From Lepeophtheirus salmonis (lineage: Eukaryota > Arthropoda > Copepoda > Siphonostomatoida > Caligidae): DNA of 64,000 bases. Positions 56,646 to 64,000 of this stretch are shown here, piece by piece (positions within the stretch are counted from its first letter, which is position 1; each line of letters opens with the position of its first letter). A program made the position numbers and the translations under genes. Below the pieces are notes generated by a model. That model saw only the letters and a program-made list of their open reading frames with translations, had not been told where the DNA came from and ran no database searches. The stretch is taken from NCBI RefSeq assembly GCF_016086655.4, contig NC_052137.2, positions 744,001 through 808,000 on the forward strand, given 5' to 3'.

Positions 56646-57889
56646 AATTACTGCTGGCAATTATCTGATGAAAATATTCCTGTAAACAATCTTTCTAGAA
56701 CTACAAAAAAAAAAAAAAATCACACTATTAACATTACCAACACCAAATAATTGCACACACATTTTACTTCATACTTTTTACAGCTCTAATTCTAGATTAA
56801 AAATTCTTGTCGCAATTAATAACTTTGTTATTTGATTAAGAAAGGACTACATATTATTATTAATAATAATTTTATTACTACAAATGAAAAATTACTTTGC
56901 TCCGTTTTCTTTTTATTCTTATTCAAGAAGCTCCCATTATTCGTTTCTTTATTGTGTCATAACTCTCATTTTCCTAATATATATATACATCATTATAGTA
57001 CTAAACTAATAACATTAGTTTTTTATTATTATTACAATGAAGAGACCCCCGAGTCCATTAGTTTGATTCTCGATAATGGACATTTTGTTTCGTTTCTTCT
57101 TTTCATCATCAACCTCCAAAATATTACGTTCATACATATGCTCTAGGCATTTGAGCTGCAAATACCCATCATTAATTATGCAAAACTCCATTTGTACGTT
57201 GCTGTATAATGGGTCCTAAACATCACCTTCTTCCGGTGATCTACAGACTCATCCTTTTTAAAAGCATTTCATTTATATTTATATGCTTTCTAACAAAAAT
57301 CTATTTAAAAAAAAGTAGAAAATAACCCTTTGTTACTTTCTCTTCAAATGCACATACTCGAGGCTTTTAAAAATTCCAAAACAAAAAGTCAAAAATGTTA
57401 AAATTTCAATATGTCACCCTGTATATATAAAGTGGTCCAAATAAATTGAAAAAATCTTCAAAGGCTTATAACGAACGAAGTAGATGGGGTCGCCTTCAAT
57501 AATGATGCAATTCATGAAGTTAGTAAAAAGTTCGTATATTTTATGTAAAAACCATTAATTACATATTTCCTATGATATTAATTAAGCTTTTGAGGCAAAA
57601 AAATTGTCAAACTGCTCAAATAAAGGATTCAAAAACTTATGCATCAAATAATATAATAATAAGGTGCTTTAGGATTTAAATCCTTTTACAAAAAAATCAT
57701 TTTACTGGAGTTTAAGACATCAATCCGTACAAAATATTTCAGTAAGTTTATTATGCTGAACAATTTAAGCATAATTTAACTTTGTTGCTCATCTATTTGT
57801 CGATTAAAATGAGTTTTTCTCCCAAATTTCAATGGTGAGCAAATGTTGGACAGGTCTTAAACAATTCGGTATTTTAAAGAAGTTCAGCC

Positions 57890-58290
57890 TAACAGAAAAA
57901 TTTGGTCTAGAGCGGTCCCAAAGAAAAAATAATACACTCTATCGATCTCATTTGGAGTTCACATCTATATTTATTCTCTAGATAATTTGGTTGGTGACAA
58001 GGGTTGTTGGGTTTCAATATTGTAAACATTGGTACAATAACGTCATACAATGTTTAATTTGTGGCATACATTATATTTTTATTTAGTGGACGAAACTATT
58101 TCGGTCCTTAAAAGAAGTCATTGAGGATTGGATTACTTTAAAATCCGGTTTAGACCGATTATATAGATACATTTGTTGATGATGTCGGCTTTGTATAAAA
58201 ATTGATAACATCTGCACAATAACGTCACATGAATTTAAATGTGATCCATAAATCATATTTGTATAACTTATAATTTTTTTTTATAATTAT
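57890..58290 (-). repeat. F-B repeat, minus strand, internally duplicated
   Basis: The reverse complement contains 'atgatttatggatcacattt', 'gtgacgttattgtgcagatg' and 'gtctaaaccggattt', matching 12545-12865. A second diverged copy of the first two blocks lies at 58015-58085. Confidence 0.5.
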
Positions 58291-58397
58291 TATTTGGATC
58301 ATTTCATTATTTTTGACTGATGTGATATGTGTAAATAATATTTACTAATAAATTTATAATGAATTAGTAAGTGTTCAGATTTTAATGAACCACCTGG

Positions 58398-59055
58398 TAT
58401 ACCATTTTTTGATACCCTTTAGCAACATTGAGTATTTTTCTAGGCTAAGTTTATTTTTGATTTCTTTTCTTACTTTATGAACAGTTTACCTTCTAATTAT
58501 TGGTTGTCCAACTATGTCTCCATTTGATTTTGACACTCTCCATATGAGTAATTATTATTACTCGAGTCACTTGCAATTGTGGGACTAAACTTTGGTACTT
58601 ATTTGATTTAATTTGGAGTTCAGTAGAGTGGTCCTTAGTGTCCGTGTATCCGAATCAAAAGAAAAAGTAAGGATTAAATTATTTTGTATCTCTAGAAAAA
58701 AGAAAGTTGAATGAAAATTTTAAAATTCAGTGACACAACTTTATAAATTGAAACCTTTGAATCCCTTTACAAATTGAGAATGTCATAAAAAAGTCATTTT
58801 CAAATGGAATTAAAAGTCACAAAAACGGCTTTTGAAGATAGAAACTTTTCAAACATGACTTTTTTTAATACAACAACAGATCATCCTAAAAATCGGACAC
58901 TCTAATATACTCGGTGAATAATAGCTTTAAAATAAGTTATGACCTTTTTATGACCTTTAATATGAACTTTTTGTTACTTATAATATGACCTTAAAATTAT
59001 ACTTTATTTGTTTAAAATATTATAATGCTATTTCTTAAGTATAAAAGATCTTAAA
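58398..59055. other. Intronic, nothing recognised
   Basis: A+T-rich sequence without recognisable features. Confidence 0.4.
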
Positions 59056-59059
59056 TGAA

Positions 59060-59131
59060 CCCGACATTAGTAATCTAGACTCACTTTTGATAAAAATCAT
59101 CACATCTTGCTTTTGTGTTGACGAGCCAAAA
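59060..59131 (+). repeat. R3 fragment
   Basis: 'taatctagactcacttttgataaaaatcatcac' and 'cttgcttttgtgttgacgag' match the 3' part of R3. Confidence 0.5.
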
Positions 59132-60030
59132 TTTTTGTTAACTTTTTGAATATTTATTTTCAAATTAGTTAAAATATATATACGACCATACATATGTTTA
59201 ATTAAGAAATATTTATATTTCTCTTACAATCCCTAATGTTCACAGATTATTTATAATTAAAGTAATTAGTGGAAATACCAAAAATAATTTGTAAAATTCT
59301 AATAAATCTTTCTCCTCCTATTTCACTATTTTCCTTTATATGTATATATATCGTGTATTTTATCTTAATATAAAAGAAGGGGGAATTTTTGAAGGAGTGT
59401 TGTATATAAATTATTTTTGAATTTTGTCAATAGATTGAATACGATTTATAATATTATATATTTATATAATATAAAAATTCTTAAAAGAGATGATAGAAAA
59501 AGGTATACAAATTGAAGGACGGAAAAAGTGATTGTATAATTATGAAAAAGAAAATCTTTTTTTTATACCGTGTGCCAGAGCATACCTAAGATTCCTTTTT
59601 ATTTATTTATTTATCATCATGACAAAAAAAAACAACGATAATCCTAACTTTTTATTTTAGATGACTTTAAAAATGTTTTTTCAACGCTTGAATAAAGATG
59701 GCGTATCACACAAAGTCACATGCTCAATTAACATACATAAAATTATGTGGTACATAGATCTGGCCCAGAGATTATATATATATATATATATTACAAATGA
59801 AAGAAAATGAGTCTCCTAATAACAAATTTAATTTGTAGATTAATAATTTTACTATTCTTTTTTGTGACACCTAAATATAGGATGGTTTAAAACAAAAATT
59901 CCGGCTAAGTAATTAGTTTTTTACGCTTTAAATAGTTAACAATTTTAAATAGTTTAACTATTTCAATGACGTCATTGAAATCCTTAGATTTTAAGCTTTC
60001 AAAAGAGGTGTAGCACGTGACAGTTGCTTT
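59132..60030. other. Intronic; TA microsatellite
   Basis: A (TA)n run lies at about 59774-59792. Otherwise unrecognised A+T-rich sequence. Confidence 0.4.
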
Positions 60031-60034
60031 AAAG

Positions 60035-60370
60035 ATGTCGAAGCAACAACACCCATGGCAACGAACTGCCCATCGACTCAACGGTCATGGGGCTTATCTT
60101 GCACAAGAATCCCAGAAATAGTCCAAGTGACCAAAAGGATTATCTGGAACGTCCGAGAACGGATAAAACCTCGGTAGAGCTGTGGTACGGACTAATTTTC
60201 CAGCCTCAGTTATGGTATTGGGTGTCATCTCATCAGTTGGCAAAATCATGCCAAGAATTGACTTCAATGCCAGGTGCTCCATACGTTGCCTTGCCCTGGA
60301 TTTATAATAGGTATCCAAAGGGAGCATATGTTTGTTAGCAAGATCGTGTTCAAACGGCAAGAGTTTCCAT
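60035..60370 (+). pseudogene. Tc1-like transposase fragment
   Basis: In one plus frame, 60170-60260 reads GRAVVRTNFPASVMVLGVIS, then SVGKIMPRIDF. This is the VxRTxFPxSVMVxGxVSSxGKxxP segment between the first and second catalytic acids of a Tc1-type family. EIVQVTKRIIWNVRERIK in another frame just upstream resembles a helix-turn-helix end. The two open frames spanning this region on opposite strands (60087-60338 and 60094-60360) are shadows. Confidence 0.6.
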
Positions 60371-60529
60371 GTTAATTTTCGCTTTCTTTGTTTAACATAC
60401 CAAAAACTGCTTATAATCTACAAACTGCAGATTGGGAACACAAAACTTGAAGTAGTATGATTAAATTAAGAAACGCGTGATTTTTATGGAATACAAAAAC
60501 GACAACTCAATTTGTGATATGTTTCAATA

Positions 60530-60790
60530 CCATCTTCAGTATTTTCCTTTTCACTTGGAATAACAGGCTCGATGTGTCAGGGAACAGATTTACATCTCTT
60601 GACGATGAAGGCCGTGTCCATGGTGTACCACAGTGATGACAGCTCGGAAGCAATCCATCGGATCTTGGATTTTTTGAAAAAAATATCAATTTGGATGTGA
60701 TTCTTCTCCAAGACATCCCAAACTGCAAAGTACAGGGGAAGTGAGGTCAAGGGTTTAGGAGGGCCACATGAATGCAGGCCAGAAGTCAGC
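60530..60790 (-). pseudogene. Tc1-like C-terminal fragment, opposite orientation
   Basis: On the minus strand, about 60785-60700 reads DFWPAFMWPS, a stop, then LDLTSP and, after a frameshift, LYFAVWDVLEKNH. This corresponds to the fWpxxMWPPSSPDLxPLDFxxWxxLE region around the last catalytic acid. TMDTAFIVKRCKSV at about 60615-60580 fits the C-terminal helix. It lies inverted between two plus-strand fragments. Confidence 0.55.
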
Positions 60791-60834
60791 CATACTATTG
60801 TTACAGTTTTTTATTCTTCTTGTCTGTATAGGGC

Positions 60835-61310
60835 TTTAACAGTGGAGCCCCGAAATGTCTCCATCACCAAACACCCTGCTTCAGTGATGATGTTAAGCCT
60901 GGTTGCATCCAAGGGAAGGCCATGCATCCCGTGTGGTTCACTTTGGATACAGGCTGAAGGCTGATGAGTAAATCAAAATTCTGATAACTCTATCTCAAGG
61001 ATCAAAATGATCGTTGGCAACTCTCCCTGGGTGTTCCAACAAGATTGAGTACTTGCCCATACCGCAAACAAAAACCCAAGAGTGGCTCCAGGCTAACATC
61101 TATTTCTGGGGAAATTCCTTGGTGCCTTAGAGGACAGACATCAAACCCCTAGACTAGACTAGACTATTCCATCATGGAGTCCAATGCCTAAAGAAGACTC
61201 TACAACAGCAACTGCACCCTGTAGACCTCTGTCAACAAGGTTTCTGTAGCAGATTTTGTCACCGGCTGGAGCTCACCATCAATTCTGAGAGGGGATACAT
61301 TGACTAAAAC
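60835..61310 (+). pseudogene. Tc1-like transposase fragment, catalytic part
   Basis: The plus strand reads LTVEPRNVSITKHPASVMML (about 60837-60896), then SLVASKG. After a frameshift 'GYRLKAD'-type text follows, and near 61000-61060 IVGNSPWVFQQD, a stop and LAHTANK, the FQQDxAPAHxAxK motif with the second catalytic acid. 61150-61180 holds a remnant of PLDYSIME. It ends near 61305 with 'LTINSERGYID'-like residues. Several frameshifts and stops are present. Inactive. Confidence 0.7.
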
Positions 61311-62095
61311 ATGTGCTTTGGGTTTAAATTAATAGTAAACAAACTTGTTTTCTAATTCACCCAGGATCCTGCCTCAGGACTTCCATACTTTTTGTGCCTA
61401 ATTGGGTAAATAATAACGGTTGGCCCGTTATAAGATAGATAAAACCGATTGGATTTTTACAAGCCACGAGCTACTTATGAGGGAGTGGAGTCAGTTTAAA
61501 ACCACGTAGACCTGAATCATATACCTAGATGTCATAAATGTGTAATATGGAGAAGGTGGAAAAAGTTTGGAAAAAAGATCCACCTTATTAAAAAGAGTAA
61601 CTTTATTCATAAAAAAAAGATCTTTTGTCGAAATAGAAAGATAGCTAAAAAAAAGTCCCAAGTATATTTTATTTTCTACAAAAACATTTTTATACAACAC
61701 CATGATTGCTAAGCTGATATTGCCTCGATATATGCTAACTGAATTTTTTAAAGGGATTATTACTGATTGCTTTAAGGTATTGATATATCCATACATAAAT
61801 AGATATATCCTTATAAAATGGTATAGATATAATGCTCGAAGATATGGTAATGAAATCTTCAAAGACTTTAAAGGTTTTAAATTAATAGTAAATTTGTTAA
61901 ATTGTATTATTCATGATGATAAAAATATAGGAAGATACTATTTCATAGAAATTGCAGGAAATATCTAGAGTAATCGTAATGAATTACGTTTAACGAATAT
62001 TGTAATACCTTCTTATCATAGATAGTAACTATAATATTATATATTTTGATTACATTTTAACCAAATACATTTTTACAATTATCTTTTCTAAATAG
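61311..62095. other. End of intron 1, nothing recognised
   Basis: Two open frames overlap here on opposite strands (61491-61862 minus, 123 codons; 61702-61968 plus, 88 codons). Both are rich in Ile, Tyr, Lys and Asn as A/T-rich background gives, and neither shows a domain. Confidence 0.4.
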
Positions 62096-62454
62096 GAAAA
62101 TATTGTGGCGACAAGTTTCCACCCATCATCACCTCATCAGGACGCTCTTTATGGCTCCGTTTCTCATCGGATCCTACCATTCAATATACAGGATTTAGTG
62201 CAGTATATGAGTTCATTCCAAATCCACTTGGACCTCTACCCGATATTGGGAAATGCCATTTTGAAACTGGTGGGTTCCAAAACTACATTGGAACTGGAAA
62301 CATCAGTTCCGAGAGGAGAGAACATAGCTTGACATATGATTTACCCGTGGACTGTGTATGGGTAATAAGAGCACAAAAGGAGAGTGTCGTGTACCTTCAA
62401 TTTCATGAATATGAATTGGATCAACCCAATGATTGTAATTTAAATTATATACAG
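62096..62454 (+). CDS. Neto: Neto-like protein, coding exon 2 (end of CUB1, start of CUB2)
   Basis: The exon begins after 'ctaaatag'. Its first two bases complete Gly114, and 119 codons follow to Gln233. GKYCGDKFPP (114-123) brings Cys117, the fourth cysteine of CUB1. SSGRSLWLRFSSD (127-139) and GFSAVYEFIPNP (146-157) finish the CUB1 beta-sandwich; this ending, followed by a short linker and C-x-F-E, is the Neto arrangement. CUB2 starts at Cys167, with Cys200 in VDCVWVIRA (198-206) and Cys227 in DQPNDCNLNYIQ. The exon ends in phase 0 at CAG|GTGAGT (62455). The rest of CUB2, the LDLa module, the transmembrane helix and the cytoplasmic tail would lie beyond 64000. This exon shows no long open frame from an ATG, so it would be missed by simple ORF listing. 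Confidence 0.88.
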
Positions 62455-64000
62455 GTGAGTGATGGAATTATTTTTTATCTCAGAACGTCCTTGTGACTAT
62501 AGCCGGTAAATATTTTGGAGATAAAGTCTACCGTGTGCGAGCTAAAATTGTGGACTTGACTTTAAATGATTCTGAACTACTTGCGTCTGAATATTTTGAA
62601 TTACTAGGCTGCGTTATTAAAATTAGAGACTACTCCAATAAAAAAATAATAAAAATAGACTTTCAAAACTCAAAAGGTGTCAGCATGGAACCAAAAAGGC
62701 AAAGGGTGTCTGATTACTTTCAAGCCCAAGTGATTGTTGACGAGACCAAGAATGTCGTAGGTTTCTCACGGAGTCTTATTTACAAGATTAAAAGTATGAT
62801 GGCTTGAGATCAGAGCCTTGAGAGGTATGCTGGGAGCGGTAGACGCCGGAAAATCGGTATCATGGTGGACGTGGGCACTGCCATCACCAGAAGTCCGGCC
62901 AAGTCGATGAGTAAACATGCAAATGCCCTCAATGTCAGTTTTTGTACAGTGAGAATCTATGTAAAGGATTTGGAGAAGGCTTTGTATGTATGTACGACAA
63001 CATCGGCAACTGCTTTCAACAGCAACCAAGGTGGTCAAAAGAGACCAGAAATTTTTGACTTGGTTCAAGTATAATGGGTCAATTTGCCCTCAAGATTTTA
63101 GGCGCAGTTTGGAGTCCGTGGTCATTTAAATAAAATTAAAATATACTGTATTAATAATAAAATGTTTGAACTATTAACAAGAACCATGCCACTAATGTCA
63201 AATGTTAATAATACATAATAAGCAATTTTGTATTAATTTAAATTCATTAATAAGTATGAAATATTAAATTAATTGACAATAATAATATTTATAAAATATT
63301 TAATAATTATATTAGTTTACAACAAATACTACTCTTTGCATCACATACATAAAAAGTATTAAATAATACAGACTATGATTCTTCTTCTTTTCTTTTCTTC
63401 TCAAAACGTGAAAAGATATCCAAACCTAACATATACGTCATTGCCAATTAAAAAACAATAACATCCGAATTAAAAACCATCAAATTACTCTGTTCCTATC
63501 AATAAATATTAAAAATACTGGCATTGCTGAATTCTGGAGAGAAAGCTACATCAAAAAAGTTAATTATCTCCTTCAAATCTTTTTTTTTTTTTTTTTTTTT
63601 TTTTGAAATTCGATTCATAATTCGTTTCGTTTCATATCATCGATAAGTACTTATTGTTTGAGGGTACTAGTATTGCAAAAGATCACGTCAACTATTGTAT
63701 ACCCTGCAGTATGATAGACCTAAAAATTTAGTAACTTCTTCCCTGATTTGTTGACCTGTTGATGACCTTTTATAACTTTTAAGAAATCAAAATATAATAC
63801 TTTTTTTAATTTGCTTATTACATATTACTATGTCGAAAATTAATTTAGTTATATCAATGAGAAAGTCGAGTAATAATGTTAGTTTCCTTTATATTACTTA
63901 TAATTCGATCTTTTTTCAAAGACGCTAGAATGAATTTTACAAGATTACATATTCTCAGTTTTTTTAAATAATTAATTATTTCTGGTCGTTGACCCTCTCT
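62455..64000 (+). other. Neto intron 2, beginning
   Basis: Opens with GTGAGT at 62455 and continues to the window edge. It contains a Tc1 N-terminal fragment (62685-63120), then A+T-rich sequence with a run of 25 T at 63580-63604. No third exon was seen. Confidence 0.75.
62685..63120 (+). pseudogene. Tc1-like transposase N-terminal fragment
   Basis: From ATG 62685 it reads MEPKRQRVSDYFQAQVIVDE, then VGFSRSLIYKIKSMM, a stop and, in frame, LERYAGSGRRRKIGIMV, followed by AITRSPAKSMSKHANALNVS and FCTVRIYVKDLEKA. This is the paired helix-turn-helix DNA-binding region of a Tc1-type transposase, with the GRRRK linker between the two helical units. The catalytic domain (IFSDEK onward) is absent. The sequence breaks off near 63120. 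One stop codon (62805-62807) interrupts it. The reading frame in front of it (62493-62684) has no recognisable content. Confidence 0.7.

Larger units (their letters stand above)
55930..58397 (+). mobile_element. TIR-bounded 2.47 kb Tc1-like element
   Basis: The left end ccgggtggtccattcaaatc and the reversed right end ccaggtggttcattaaaatc begin a 38-bp inverted repeat with four mismatches. TA flanks both sides (55928-55929 and 58398-58399). Inside, 56105-56255 reads as the transposase N-terminus found at 2346 and 52735, then the coding similarity stops. The remainder holds a SINE tail (56566-56640), F-B material (57890-58290) and unrecognised sequence. The element is therefore either a full-length copy filled with later insertions or two solo ends in proximity. 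It is not capable of making transposase. Confidence 0.65.
46814..62095 (+). other. Neto intron 1, 15.3 kb, transposon-filled
   Basis: It starts GTAAGAT at 46814 and ends with a pyrimidine-bearing 'tcttttctaaatag' acceptor at 62095. It joins a phase-1 donor to a two-base start that completes a glycine codon. It contains at least three AT-TIR elements, several R3 copies, an R1 fragment, a mariner MITE, a TIR-bounded Tc1 element and several Tc1 pseudogenes. No other host exon was recognised inside it. Confidence 0.8.

Noticed and set aside
59774..59793. TA dinucleotide run as a possible functional element
   Set aside because: Simple microsatellite. Similar short TA runs occur at 2190 and 30200.
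61491..61968. Two overlapping open frames of 123 codons (minus) and 88 codons (plus) at the end of intron 1
   Set aside because: Both are dominated by Ile, Tyr, Lys, Asn and Phe as A/T-rich sequence gives by chance. Neither has a domain, and they overlap on opposite strands inside an intron.
62493..62684. Continuation of the Neto exon 2 coding sequence past 62454
   Set aside because: The exon 2 frame hits a stop soon after 62454, and CAG|GTGAGT there is a consensus donor. The open frame that starts at 62493 is in another phase and leads into a Tc1 transposase fragment.

Overview
This is a 64 kb piece of an A+T-rich (by eye about 70%) eukaryotic nuclear genome. It has spliced coding exons with GT/AG borders, a very low density of protein-coding sequence, and a heavy load of decayed DNA transposons. 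Tc1/mariner elements dominate, with hAT pieces, one LINE, a tRNA-derived SINE and several MITE-like families. The one recognisable host gene and the Tc1/mariner-rich background fit an arthropod. I suspect a caligid copepod (sea louse), but that is an inference from overall character, not a match I could test.

The only host gene I can support is the 5' part of a Neto-like (neuropilin and tolloid-like) gene on the + strand. Its first coding exon (46474-46813) encodes a signal peptide and most of a first CUB domain. A 15.3 kb intron (46814-62095) follows. The second coding exon (62096-62454) completes CUB1 and begins CUB2. The phases join cleanly, and a second GT donor at 62455 opens an intron that runs off the window. 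Neto proteins are single-pass membrane auxiliary subunits of ionotropic glutamate receptors.

Layout: 1-22000 is intergenic and holds interspersed repeats, several Tc1-like transposase remnants, one hAT remnant (about 20.3-20.5 kb) and a 45-bp perfect inverted repeat (10085-10180). 20.9-22.2 kb contains a roughly 98-bp tandem array. 22.27-25.35 kb is a decayed LINE with readable endonuclease and reverse-transcriptase motifs. 25.7-46.2 kb is again repeats, including a mariner remnant at 26.2-26.8 kb, a nested hAT-type MITE at 39.7-40.4 kb and an internally deleted mariner (45379-46226) directly upstream of the Neto exon. The large Neto intron is packed with further insertions: AT-rich TIR elements, mariner MITEs, three Tc1-like loci and a TIR-bounded 2.47 kb element. 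A Tc1 N-terminal fragment lies in the second intron.

Recurring families, named here for reference. R1: about 350 bp, in both orientations. R2: a larger repeat that includes the tandem array. R3: about 130-250 bp, some copies with TTAGGGTGGC-like ends. AT-TIR: 0.2-0.5 kb elements capped by AGGGGCGTCCGCAGG-like ends with an internal A/T-rich array. SINE: tRNA-derived. F-A and F-B: short MITE-like families. No rRNA gene, genuine tRNA gene, CRISPR array or complete transposase gene was seen.
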